Assembly (NCBI GenBank): GCA_029204225.1
Contig: CM055115.1
Location: 8,142,833-8,206,832, forward strand
Direction of reading: 5' to 3'
DNA length: 64,000 nt
Source: Diphasiastrum complanatum
Lineage: Eukaryota > Streptophyta > Lycopodiopsida > Lycopodiales > Lycopodiaceae
In this document: piece after piece, positions 10,089-20,346 of the stretch
How the letters are laid out: each line of letters begins with the position of its first letter
Numbering within the stretch: the first letter of the stretch is position 1
Position numbers and translations under genes: made by a program
The notes under the pieces: generated by a model
Told to the model about the DNA's origin: nothing
Seen by the model: only the letters and a program-made list of their open reading frames with translations
The model's database searches: none

Positions 10089-11269
10089 TGTTTGATTACT
10101 CTCCTGCTTACTAATTGACTAATCAGTTTTAATCTTCATCCATTGTTTATCCAGTTCTGTGGATTTTTCCGTGTTTTTATACAGTCTGTAGAATTACATG
10201 TGTTTTTACACAGTCTGTAGAAATACACGGAGTTTGAAACTGTGTCGCATTTTTTGCATGTAAGAAATCCCTTGTAAAAATGCAGTGTCGCCTTTTTTGC
10301 ATTTTTTGCCTGCCAGAAATCATAAGTAAAAATGAAGTGTCGCATTTTTTGCATTTTTCTAAGTGCCTCAAATGTTAAGGAAATGACTCTGGCAAAGTGT
10401 GGGGCTACCCAAAATCAGATTTAAGGGCACTGTCGCATTTTTTGCAAAAACCTGACAATGTCATCTTTTTGCGACACCTTCGCATGTGGCAATTTTAGTT
10501 CATTTCTATAGAGTGATAGTTCTAGTTCCTTTATGCAGACAGACTGTTTACGGTCAATTCCCACCGCTTATCAGCAATCAATGACAAGCGATCGGATGAA
10601 TGCCGGTGGACACCAGCCAAGGGCAATCGCATTTGACGACCTAATTGCTAAGTATATATATAGTTGTTCATATTCATACATTTTCAATCATCAAGTTCAA
10701 GATCTGAAATGTTATTGTGAATTGTGAAGGGGCTGAGTATTATCACACGACGCTTCCTGCGCTCTTATCAAGCAGATCATTCACAATTAGAAAGTATTGT
10801 AGTTAGCTCTCTATCAAGCTTTCAAGCTTGAACTCTCTTGAGCATTCTAGCTCAATCTTTTAGAGATTTATTCAGAGTTGCTATTGCGCTACTGCTTATT
10901 AGCAGAGCTGCTTATTATCAAACTTATTCTCAGTTACTCAGAGACATCAGGGTGCACGGTTTCTATCCGCTATTGTCTTTCACTCATTAGCATCTAATTT
11001 TGTTTTTTTGAATCAATACAATCTTCTTATTGTGTTCAGTATATGTCAGAATGCATGCATCTCTGTATTGCTTTTGTAGTTGATAGAAATTGTCTGAGAA
11101 TTCTATACTTGATGTTTGGCTACGTAATCAGTATCTAGCGATTTCAAAGTTATTTGCTAAAGATTGAACGTGATTCTCATCACTACTACTTTGTTCAATT
11201 TTTTATAACCGTAGTCATGCGATGGAAGTAGAAACTTTCCGCTGCAATTTATCTATCCTATTTCTGACA
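10089..11269 (+). mobile_element. Copia family C LTR (1.18 kb), 5' position
   Basis: It begins TGTTTGATTACTCTCC and ends TTTCTGACA, and is followed directly by a primer-binding site. It aligns along its full length with the LTR at 38673-39850, and with copies at 58134-59266 (minus) and 61027-63329. The first third holds a characteristic set of short repeats of the form gtcgcattttttgc. A TATA-like tatatatag lies near 10653. The CA end next to TGGTATCA fixes the right border well. Confidence 0.9.
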
Positions 11270-11281
11270 TGGTATCAAAGC
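11270..11281 (+). promoter_or_regulatory. Primer-binding site (tRNA-iMet type)
   Basis: TGGTATCAAAGC, one base off the usual copia TGGTATCAGAGC, directly after the LTR. It would prime minus-strand cDNA from initiator tRNA-Met. Confidence 0.85.
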
Positions 11282-11558
11282 GTAAATATATGGTATCAGA
11301 ATATTTTTCCATAGTATTAGTGCTAGATCACTACTTCTCTATCTGAACCGTCACAGTATTAGACTTGTCATCTCTATCAGGGCCTAATACTATTTCGATA
11401 TCAGAGCGAAAGCTCTAATACTTGATATCTTTCGCAATATCAAATTGATATCAAACTCTTTAGTTCCTTTCAACCTTTCCGTATCAGAGAATTGACTTCC
11501 TATTGTTGGCATTACTACATCTTAGCGTCATCGATACAATCGACAAACTAAGTTCTAG

Positions 11559-12420
11559 ATGGATTCTCAAAGTAAAGCTGGTCTTATTGCAGATAAGCTG
11601 AATGGATCCAATTATCATTTGTGAAAACTTAAGATGAAAACCTTGTTGATTGCCAACGAGTTATGGGATGTTGTTACAGGTACAGAAGTAAAACCTGAAG
11701 ATGACAAAGAAGACTTAGTAGTGAAAATCGAAGGATGGTAAAGCTTACGCACTTATTATCCTCAATATATCAGATACACAGATTGGACACATAGCTGAAG
11801 TTAAAATGTCAAATGTTTGAGAAATCATGAACTCACTATATGACGTGAGGGACGTAACTACTAATTTACATCTACGAAAGAAATTCTTCACATTCAAGAT
11901 GTCTATTGGTGATTCACTTCAGAGTCACATTAACCAGTTTAAGAATTTCTTGTAACAGATAACCATTGTCAGATCAGTCATAGATGATCAAAACTCAATT
12001 ATGACATTGCTTTCAAGCTTGCCCTCTACATATGAGAACTAGATGATGATCATATCGACACACTCAGATTTAATTCTTACCAGAGTTATCACTATGTTGC
12101 TGCAAGCAGACAATAGAAGAAGTCAAGACACTTTGTCTGCTTTCTCCTCTCAGGGTCTATATGTCAATAAAGGCTCTAAGTGACAGAAGCAAAAAATCTC
12201 CAAGAAGGCTGCAACGAATCAGAAATAGACTCAAAGCCAATTACAATCATTAGATCCACAGTCGAAGAAGAAGATGTTTTGCAGGTATTTCAAGTGCAAT
12301 AACCATGAGATCAAGGATTGCCGAATTCTCCAAGCGAAGAATGCAGCCAAGCAACCTGATCAACAAGCAAACACAGTTTCATCATCTCCCTAGGTCGAAG
12401 TGGACGAAGGGGCGTCGTGA
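11559..12420 (+). pseudogene. Copia Gag pseudogene (mosaic copy 1)
   Basis: It starts MDSQSKAGLIADKLNGSNYH, a typical copia Gag N-terminus, and runs to a degenerate zinc knuckle near 12275-12320. The knuckle reads CRYFKCNNHEIKDC, where the second Cys of the CX2CX4HX4C motif has become Phe; the inverted copy at 51278-52194 keeps Cys there. Two internal stops replace Trp (TGA in NYHLWK, TAG in ENWMM), both G-to-A changes. Further stops occur at 11740 and 11820. Leader sequence 11282-11558 is largely shared with the inverted copy from about 11410 onward. Confidence 0.8.
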
Positions 12421-13667
12421 CTACTCATGATTGACGACATTTTTGAGAGAGAAAGAAATCATAGATGAGAGCTAGGCATGGTATGCCAATTACAAGTGAA
12501 AATTTCTTGTGATTAGATTCAACTTTTGGAGTTAGAACCAACCAACGTCAAGTGGCATTTTGGGGGAACACTCTCACAGGTATGATCAGTAGTGGCATTG
12601 TCAAGTCAAGTGATAGCTGCATTAACACACGCATCTTTAGCTTGAAAATTTTTCATTCAGAGAGAAATATGGGTTAGCTTGGAGGTACACACATTTTGGT
12701 GGTCACAGGTGATGGAAGTGCGAGGTGATGCCAATTGGAAGCCATTGGGCAAGATAGTGAGCTTTGCATTACACGAACTGTGTGTGGGACATGCAAAAGA
12801 TGAAGAATGGGTCAGTAATCACACTTTGGATACCCTTGGAGAGTGGTAAGTGTGATGATTTTGTGATTTTGCAGTTCGTAAATCAATTTTAATCAAATCA
12901 AATTAGCTGTGGAGCAGTGTATCAGGTTTGTCATCGAGAGATACGTTTCAATAGCCTATTCTGGGTAACTCAAATCAATTTGCAGTATCAGTATTACATC
13001 AAGGATGCAGATTCTAGTGATGAGAAGGTGCAGATCGTTTGGTTTGGGCCATGGAAGTTTTCACAGGTCCACTTGGAGGGATATTGGCATGAGTAGTCAT
13101 GTGAGGAACTTGATGGTGGCTTTGAAGCTCACATTTCAGTGTATTCTCAAGGAGTGATTTGAAACCATTCACAAGATGGGCTTAGAGCTAGCTTGAGGAA
13201 ATACATGTGGGCATTACAAGGTAGATGCTCAGATCTTCGAAGTCGAGGATGACATGGGATACTTGATAGGGATCTCACTACAGGATGACACGGGATGATC
13301 ATCAGGGGGCAGCTATCTCATTTTGGACTTGAGTCATTATGGACAGGACTTACAAGGGTGATTCATGATGGAATCAGGATGCTGCAAATGCAAATGGACA
13401 ACGTTATGAATTTCTTTGTCATAAAACCAGTAGATACACCACCATATTCAATATTATTTGGAAGACCATAGCTATATTAGGCAGATGCTATTATAAATTG
13501 GTCTACCAAACAAATATTTTTTTGAGGCATTCTCACGGCCAGTCTAATAGGGGGTCACTTTTTGAGATGGGGAGAGGAGATAGCCGGACTACTGAATCCT
13601 GGATCAATTTCATAGAATGTTATGAGATTGATGAGGATGAGAAAATTTCGATAACATCTGAGTCAAG
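12421..13667 (+). other. Unrecognised duplicated segment with protease-like end
   Basis: This 1.2-kb segment follows the Gag remnant and recurs in inverted orientation at 50091-51277. No frame is open throughout. Translated pieces such as WKPLGKIVSFALHELCVGHA (near 12740) and VQIVWFGPWKFSQVHLEGYW (near 13030) look like real protein but match no retroelement domain I know. The last part reads YSILFGRPW followed by ADAIINWS (near 13440-13505), which resembles the C-terminal strand of a gypsy-type aspartic protease (ILGRPWL). It may be a captured host gene joined to a protease remnant. Function unknown. Confidence 0.45.
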
Positions 13668-13912
13668 GGTGTTGGATTTACTCCTCCTACTCTCCTACAT
13701 CCCAATTTTAATCTGCCTCCATTCATACTGCATATTTTTCTAACGTTGTCACATAGTCTGCATTTTTTACACGAAAATTTGCACAGACGAAGAAAAGGCG
13801 AATGAATCGCGACACTGTGTTCTTACACAGGTCATGGTGACAGGTGAAAAGGGGACACTACCTTACTGAATGCCAAAGGTGCCCTAACAAATAAGGCACC
13901 TTGTAAATCTTA
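13668..13912 (+). mobile_element. Partial LTR of a copia C-related family (C2)
   Basis: It starts TGTTGGATTTACTCC, like the C and D family LTRs, and carries the same kind of gcgacactgtg and ttacacagg motifs. It ends after about 245 bases, where gypsy sequence on the opposite strand begins. The same truncated piece with the same junction occurs inverted at 49850-50095. Confidence 0.6.
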
Positions 13913-13914
13913 TC

Positions 13915-14738
13915 CTAAGGCCATTCGTAAGAGTGACGCACTTTTGCGCATGACCCATAAACACATAAACTCCACGAATTGTTGTTGGCGGTGGCAATTC
14001 CACAATAAACCTTGATTTTAGAATAATCTGTGGCAATGCCATGTCTCGATATCACATGCCCAAGCACAACTCCGTGAGAAACCCATATCTGGCATTTTTT
14101 TGAATTTAGAAAAATTTGATACTTGCGACATCTTTCAAATACTTTCTCCAATCGATCCAAGTGGTCTATATCTGTGCCATGGACTCCAAGGTCATCCAAG
14201 TAAATTTCAAGGAATTTTTGTAGATAATCTTTAAAAGCAAATTGCATTACTCTTTGGAACGAATTTGGTGCATTACAGACTCCAAACAGCATTACTTTGT
14301 AAGCATAGGTGCTCCATTCTGTTGCAAAAGCTATTTTGTGATGATCTGTAGGTGCAATCTTGACCTGGTTGTAACAACTAAATCCATCCAGAAAACTATA
14401 TGCTTCTACTCCAGCAAGGCGATTCAAAGTGTTTTGAGTAAAAGAGAACAGAAAGTGATCCTTCCGGGTCACTTTGTTCAAGGTCTTGAGATTCACAAAA
14501 ATTCTCAATTTCCCATTCTTCTTAGGAACAATGACAATCGGTGAAACCCATTCTGTATGCTCGATCTCATAAATGAAATTGACGTCAAGTAGTCTCTGAA
14601 GCTCTTTCTTTATCAAATCCGCAACATTAGGATTACAACAATAGAATCTTGTAACCTTTGGAACTGCATCAGGTATTAAAGGTATGGTGTGTTCAATAAC
14701 TAATGTCTAAATACCCTTGAAATCTTGATAAGTCCATG
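13915..14738 (-). pseudogene. Gypsy reverse transcriptase remnant (Gyp-G, part 1)
   Basis: An open stretch of 233 codons on the minus strand gives the gypsy RT palm: EHTEWVSPIVIVPKKNGKLR, LDGFSCYNQV with the first Asp, FGVCNAPNSFQRVMQFAF, and the catalytic box YLDD (near 14195). The C-terminal end shifts frame at the GHVISRHGI region, and connection and RNase H domains are missing. The N-terminal side is interrupted by insertion of Cop-A at 14744; the same gypsy fragment resumes at 21054. The parallel copy at 47390-49560 shows the uninterrupted arrangement. Confidence 0.88.
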
Positions 14739-14743
14739 AAAAG

Positions 14744-14958
14744 TGTGAAGAATTGCCAAAAATTGGCAAATCTAGCTTGATCAAAAACCATGTAGAATAG
14801 TGTAAATTGTGTACACAAGTGGGTCCCACACATGTGAGGCCATGATGCCACGTGGGAAACCCATCCTACTGTAGGCTAGGTCAAGTCCATAGGGTTGGTC
14901 ATGTCATTTTGGTAGTGATTCCTAGTTTATAGGACCTAAATCCTAGATTTAAGGTGAA
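14744..14958 (+). repeat. Truncated 5' outer LTR of Cop-A
   Basis: It matches the first 226 bases of the LTR at 20347-21048 with few differences, from TGTGAAGAATTGCC to gtgaaaatttga. It is then joined directly to ATGGAATCTATC, within Gag coding sequence. The remaining 480 bases of LTR, the primer site and leader are gone. A CACACATGTG near-palindrome lies at about 14826. Confidence 0.9.
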
Positions 14959-14965
14959 AATTTGA

Positions 14966-17900
14966 ATGGAATCTATCATGATCATGCAAGATCTGATGGA
15001 AATTGTAAATGGTAAGGAGGGTGAACCTATTCATCCTCAAGAAAAAGCCAAATACATCAAGAGGTGCAATGTTGCACTACATTGCATAAAAATGAATGTT
15101 GCAAATGAACTCTTAAGAGAGGTAGGAGATTGCACTTCAGCTCAAGATGCTTGGGAGACTTTGAAAAAGGTCTATGAATCCAAGAACCAAACTAGAATGT
15201 TAGCTTTGAAGAATCAAATCTATAGAAGCTATCAAAAGAAAGGAGAGAGTGCACATACTTTTGTCCTAAGAGTAAAGGAATTGAACAAAGAGCTAGCCTT
15301 TATAGGTGACCCTATCAAGGATGAAGAGCTTGTTCAACTCATATTGAATGGACTAAGCTTTGAATTTGACAATTTGGTTCAGGGATATGCAATTATGGGT
15401 AAGCTACCCATACTTGAAGAACTCCAAGGCACACTCATGGCCGAGGAATCAAGAAGGAGCCAAATGCAAGAGAGGATGGATAGGCTTTCCATCCAAGGTG
15501 GAGATGACCAAGCTCTCTTCACCAAAGGCAAAGGCAAGTCCAAAGGCAAAGGATCAACATTCAAGAAGTCTACAAAGCTTGAGGATCAAGAAGGACCCCC
15601 AAAGGCATCTCCATCAACCACCAAAGTCAAGAAGGACAAATCAAAGGTGAAGTGCTACTATTGTAGCAAGATGGGGCATTATGCCTCAGAATGCTTCAAG
15701 AGGAAACAAGATCAAAGCCAAGCCAGCATGAGCAAAGAGGAGGAGGAGGAGAGTTCACATGAGGACTCTCTCATGATGTCCATATTTTCTTCAACAAGCT
15801 TCAAAGGAGAAGATCCTTGGTGGATTGACTCGGGTGCTAGTTCACACATGACTAGTAAAAGGGAGTTTTTCTCTTCTCTCTTATCTTATGATGGACCTAT
15901 AAAGTCTATCTATACAGCAAATGATGAAGCTTGTAAGATTGAAGGAGTTGGTAGCATTCCCCTTTGCTTAGGATCTTCCAAAAAGATCAACATAGAAGGT
16001 GTTTTGTACATTCCTACAATAACAAAGAATCTACTAAGTGTTGGCCAAATGGTAGACAATGGTTTCAATGTTGACTTTGCTTCAAATGAATGTTTCATCA
16101 AGAAGAAGGGTAAGATAGTGGCTAAGGGCACTAGACTTGGCAAAATTTATAAGCTGGACGCATTTGTGGATACTAATGTTGTCATGTTGGCCGAGAAGAG
16201 CAAGATATCTACCTTTACTCTATGGCACAAAAGACTTGGACATGTCAACTCGGGTTCCATGGAGGCTATGATCAAGGAGGAGTATGCTTTAGGCCTACCA
16301 AGGTCTATTGGGAAGGAAGACAAGGTTTGTGAAGCTTGTGCCTTATCCAAGGCACATAAGAAGGTGTTTCCTAACTCCATCACAAAGTCATCTCATCCTC
16401 TTGAACTCATACACTCGGATGTGCACATTGCTAGCACCAAATCTAATGGAGGTTCATCCATGTTTTTAACCTTCATTGATGACTACTCAAGATATTGTTG
16501 GGTGTTCTTACTTTCCTTCAAGTCTCAAGTATTTGATACTTTTGTAAAGTTCAAGTTGTTTGTGGAAAAGCATCATAATCATAGCATCAAAATTCTTAGA
16601 AGTGACAATGGTGGAGAATTCATCTCCAATGAGTTCAAGGCCTTTTGTGAGGAGGAAGGGATCAAGAAAGAGACTTCTTGTCCTTACACTCCTCAACAAA
16701 ATGGAGTTGCTGAAAGAAGGAATAGAACATTATGTGAATGTTCTAAGGCTTTAAGATTAGATGCTTGTTTGCCCAAATCCTTTTGGGGTGAGTCTCTTGT
16801 ATGTGCAAACTACTTGATGAATAGGGTGTCTTGCAAAGCAATTGAAGGCAAAACTCCTTATGAGATGTTGTATGGAAAGAAACCCAATCTTAATCACTTG
16901 AAAGTTTTTGGGTGTATATGTTATGTGCATGTGCCATTGGAAACAAGAACCAAGAAGGATCCATCTTCCACAAGAGGGATCATGCTTGGATATGCAAGCT
17001 CAAGCAAGGGCTACAAAGTCTATCTCCCATCCTTAAACAAATTTGTTGTTTCAAGGGATGTCATCTTTGATGAACATCATATGCATATGCTTGAAGAAGG
17101 CTCAAGTGCTCCAACAATCAAGAAGAAGATGGCCGAGGAGCAAGACCTTGGTTTTGAGGAGGAGCTCATGGAGGAGCAAGCACCAAACCCACCTATCACA
17201 CCAAGGAGATCTTCAAGGGCAAAAGTGGAGCCATCAAGGCTCACATATCAAGGCAAAGGACAGCAAGTTGAGGGTATCTCATCCACTTCTTATGCTTTAT
17301 CTAGTTTTGAAGAACCTTCTAATGTTGAAGATGCATTGAACTCCAAAGAATGGTATAAAGCTATGTTGGATGAGTATGATGCCTTGATTGAGAATGAAAC
17401 TTGGTTGCTTGTTGAGAGACCTCAAAGGAATGTAATAGGATGCAAGTGGGTCTTCAAGCTTAAGTTGAATGCAAATGGGAGTGTTAACAAACATAAAGCA
17501 AGATTAGTTGCAAAAGGTTATGCTCAAGAGAGAGGGATAGACTATGAGGAAACTTTTGCACCCGTGGCCAAGATGGTCACAATAAGACTAATCATTGCAC
17601 TTGCATCACATTTTGGATGGATTCTATGTCAAATGGATGTCTCTAATGCTTTCTTGAATGGTTTTTTGGAAGAGGATATCTATATGGAGCAGCCACAAGG
17701 GTTCATCAAGCATGGAATGGAGAACAAAGTATGCCATCTCCAAAGAAGCATCTATGGCTTGAAGCAAGCCTCAAGATCTTGGAATTCAAGACTACATTGC
17801 TATCTTATTTCACTTTCTTTTGTTCAAAGTGAATATGATCCCACTCTTTACATTAAGTTTGATGATGTTGGTATTGTACTTTTACTCATTTATGTAGATG

Positions 17901-18856
17901 ACATCATCATTAGTGGAAATAGTGTTGATGGTATTGAAAAAATCAAGATAGATCTATCCTTAGAGTTCAAGATGGTAGATCTAGGGTGTCTTCACTTCAT
18001 CTTAGGCATAGAAGTACTTAGAGGGTCTGATTTTATCTTTATAAGTCAAGTAAACTATGCTCAAAGTCTTTTGAAGAAGTTTAAGATGGAAGTATGCAAA
18101 AGTGTTGACACACCAATGGAGCAAGATGTAAAAGTGCCAAATGAAGATGATGAAAGATCCTTCATGGACATCACTTTGTTTAGGCAACTTATAGGTTCCT
18201 TAATGTGGATCACTATAACTAGACCAGATCTTAGCTTTAGTGTATGTAGGTTGAGCCAATCCATGCAAAAGCCATTGAATATCCATTGGAAAAAGGCTAA
18301 GAGGATTCTAAGATACATCTCGGGTACATTGGATTTTGGGATTCTATATAGAGGAGATGTGATTAACCTTCATGCATTTAGTGATTCAGATTTTGCAGGG
18401 GACAAGAGGGATAGGAAATCAACAAGTTCCTATTCAACTTTCATAGGAGAAGGTGTGGTTTCATGGCTTTCAAAAAAGCAAGAAACTATATCTCTATCTT
18501 CAACTGAGGCCGAGTACAAAGCTTTGACAACCACTACAAAGGAGGTACTTTGGATCAAGAGATTATTGGTGGAACTAAAGGTCATGGATTCAGAGGAGGC
18601 ACCAATCATCTACAATGACAATATATCAGCCCAACACCTTGCATCTAACCCAATCTTCCATGCAAGATCTAAGCACATTGAGATATGCCATCACTTTGTG
18701 ATTGAAATGGTGCAAGCCAAGGAGATTGCTTTGGAGCATGTTCCAAGCAATGAATGTGTAGCTGATCTACTTACTAAACCACTTCAAAGGACACCTTTTA
18801 TGAAGTTCAGATCATCACTTGGAGTGATTAGTAAAGCAATGATTGAACCAAGCTAG
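14966..18856 (+). CDS. Ty1/copia Gag-Pol polyprotein, N-terminally truncated (Cop-A)
   Basis: One uninterrupted frame of 1296 codons. Domains in order: Gag (about 1-200), zinc knuckle CYYCSKMGHYASEC (230-243), aspartic protease WIDSGAS (Asp288), integrase with HHCC-like N-terminus (HKRLGHVN; CEAC) and catalytic D485, D547, E583 (D-61-D-35-E), reverse transcriptase with YVDD (976-979), and RNase H (SDSDFAGD, SSTEAEY, YNDN). Compared with the Cop-Y polyprotein it lacks about 26 N-terminal residues: its first Met lines up with the MESLL of Cop-Y. The lost codons and primer site mean it cannot replicate as it stands, yet the frame is undamaged, so the deletion is recent or the sequence is copied in trans. 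Confidence 0.93.
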   Translation: MESIMIMQDLMEIVNGKEGEPIHPQEKAKYIKRCNVALHCIKMNVANELLREVGDCTSAQDAWETLKKVYESKNQTRMLALKNQIYRSYQKKGESAHTFVLRVKELNKELAFIGDPIKDEELVQLILNGLSFEFDNLVQGYAIMGKLPILEELQGTLMAEESRRSQMQERMDRLSIQGGDDQALFTKGKGKSKGKGSTFKKSTKLEDQEGPPKASPSTTKVKKDKSKVKCYYCSKMGHYASECFKRKQDQSQASMSKEEEEESSHEDSLMMSIFSSTSFKGEDPWWIDSGASSHMTSKREFFSSLLSYDGPIKSIYTANDEACKIEGVGSIPLCLGSSKKINIEGVLYIPTITKNLLSVGQMVDNGFNVDFASNECFIKKKGKIVAKGTRLGKIYKLDAFVDTNVVMLAEKSKISTFTLWHKRLGHVNSGSMEAMIKEEYALGLPRSIGKEDKVCEACALSKAHKKVFPNSITKSSHPLELIHSDVHIASTKSNGGSSMFLTFIDDYSRYCWVFLLSFKSQVFDTFVKFKLFVEKHHNHSIKILRSDNGGEFISNEFKAFCEEEGIKKETSCPYTPQQNGVAERRNRTLCECSKALRLDACLPKSFWGESLVCANYLMNRVSCKAIEGKTPYEMLYGKKPNLNHLKVFGCICYVHVPLETRTKKDPSSTRGIMLGYASSSKGYKVYLPSLNKFVVSRDVIFDEHHMHMLEEGSSAPTIKKKMAEEQDLGFEEELMEEQAPNPPITPRRSSRAKVEPSRLTYQGKGQQVEGISSTSYALSSFEEPSNVEDALNSKEWYKAMLDEYDALIENETWLLVERPQRNVIGCKWVFKLKLNANGSVNKHKARLVAKGYAQERGIDYEETFAPVAKMVTIRLIIALASHFGWILCQMDVSNAFLNGFLEEDIYMEQPQGFIKHGMENKVCHLQRSIYGLKQASRSWNSRLHCYLISLSFVQSEYDPTLYIKFDDVGIVLLLIYVDDIIISGNSVDGIEKIKIDLSLEFKMVDLGCLHFILGIEVLRGSDFIFISQVNYAQSLLKKFKMEVCKSVDTPMEQDVKVPNEDDERSFMDITLFRQLIGSLMWITITRPDLSFSVCRLSQSMQKPLNIHWKKAKRILRYISGTLDFGILYRGDVINLHAFSDSDFAGDKRDRKSTSSYSTFIGEGVVSWLSKKQETISLSSTEAEYKALTTTTKEVLWIKRLLVELKVMDSEEAPIIYNDNISAQHLASNPIFHARSKHIEICHHFVIEMVQAKEIALEHVPSNECVADLLTKPLQRTPFMKFRSSLGVISKAMIEPS

Positions 18857-19552
18857 ATAGTGAGGAGGAGTGTTAAAAATTCACAATTCTAGCTTGACTA
18901 GTTTTGGTCATATGACTTGTAAATAGTTAATTGGTCATGATGTGGCTTGTCACACGTGCCAAATAGCATAGGATTCCATTCATAAGGATGTTCTCAAGTA
19001 GACCTAAGTGTTAGAACCTTTGGAATGAGTCCAAATTATGCTTAGATACAAGGGAGAAAAAATAGGAGCTATTTTTGGTAATTTTTGCATTGTTGAGGGA
19101 TCTCCAAGATTCCAACCCTAACTTGATAGGGATGAAAGATCCACCAAAATTAGCATTAGGGATAGGTTTAGGGCTACTCATACCTTCCCAAAACCGTGAT
19201 GGATCATGTATATATAGGTGATGATATCTCACCAAAATCAATCAAGCAATTTCATGTTTTTTCTCTCATAATGGTGCAATTGCTCTCTATGTTCATAATT
19301 GTTTGAGTACTTGTGATTACTAATGATTATAGGATTGAATGTAGGTCTGGTGTACAGTACTCAGACTGTGGGAGGCCGTACTTTCACACGTGTGAAGCCT
19401 TCTTCAAGGATTTGGGCCATTTAGTGAGGTTCAAGCATAGGTTTTTGATGGATTTTGATGGTTCAACTTGTGCTAATCTTATGAAATCATAATCTATTGT
19501 TTTCCTCATCATTTCAAGTGTTTTAGGATCCTTATTTGCTGTAATTTTTACA
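18857..19552 (+). repeat. Inner 3' LTR following the Cop-A polyprotein
   Basis: A polypurine tract gtgaggaggag (18857-18867) leads into TGTTAAAAATTCAC at 18868. TATA-like tatatatagg sits near 19209, and a perfect palindrome TTCACACGTGTGAA lies at 19383-19396. The right border is uncertain; a plausible CA end is at 19551-19552. It is unrelated over most of its length to the outer LTR but shares the CACGTG palindrome and a nearby ccgtact motif. No second copy lies in the window. Confidence 0.7.
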
Positions 19553-20346
19553 GAAGCTAGTGTTGCTTTTGAAAGAATGACCTTGGCAAAGGAGGAGATC
19601 ACTCAAGAGGAGATCTTGGCAAAGTGTGATCTTGCTTGCATTGAGGAGGAGCATCAAAAGGAGGAAGATCTTGAGGATCAGCCTCAAAGCATGAGAGTTC
19701 CAAGGGAGTCCTCAATGACAATGGCCGAGTCATCAAATTACATGCAAATTGTCCATTCAAGTGTGCATCTTGCAAGGGTGGTGAGCATTGGAGAGTCTAC
19801 TATCTTTGAATACTTTTTGGAAAGTAGTAGTAGACATGAGGTGACTTGTTTCTTACCTTTAAGATTCATGGTGTTTATTACTTTGTATGACAAGACAATG
19901 AAATGGGATGCTTTGAAATCTACATTTGTTGTTGATAAAGCAATTTCGTTGGATAACTATTTTTGTAATAGTTTGAATAGTGTCATAAAAGATGAAACAT
20001 CATTTGTATTGGAAATCTTTGGGTCCACATGCTTTGTGCATGATCATTCCAATGTAAGGACCAAAGATTATCCTTAATTGATGTATCTTCAAGTGCACAA
20101 AATGCCTTGGAATCCATGGCTTGGCATGATGTTTAGTTTTGAAGTGTGCTACATGTATATAGACACATTTATGGAACATCTTGTAAGGGATCCTCTAAGA
20201 GGTGGTGAAAGATCCTTCATGGACATCATTCTCTATTGGAGTCTCAAAAGTTCCTTCTTTGTAGCTGGATTTTTTAGACACTTCTAAAAGCTTTCATTGA
20301 TCTATCAAGAGAGTTGTAAATAGATCAAGCTAAATTTGAGGAGGAG
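19553..20346 (+). pseudogene. Scrambled copia remnant between inner and outer LTRs of Cop-A
   Basis: Two frames (19577-20077 and 20078-20287) contain isolated copia-like pieces: FGSTCFVHDHSNVRTKD, resembling the integrase-RT linker region, and GERSFMDIILYWSL, which matches ERSFMDITLFRQL in the Cop-A RT. The order is compressed with most domains missing. It ends at a polypurine tract tttgaggaggag just before the outer LTR, so it is the last internal part of the outer element. Confidence 0.6.

Noticed and set aside
10089-11269. CRISPR-like spaced repeats in the copia C LTR
   Set aside because: Repeat words are short, T-rich, irregularly spaced and occur in every LTR copy of a plant retroelement.
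13498-13743. 81-codon frame on the plus strand
   Set aside because: It spans the junction between the unknown segment and a partial LTR, so the frame is a by-product of the join.
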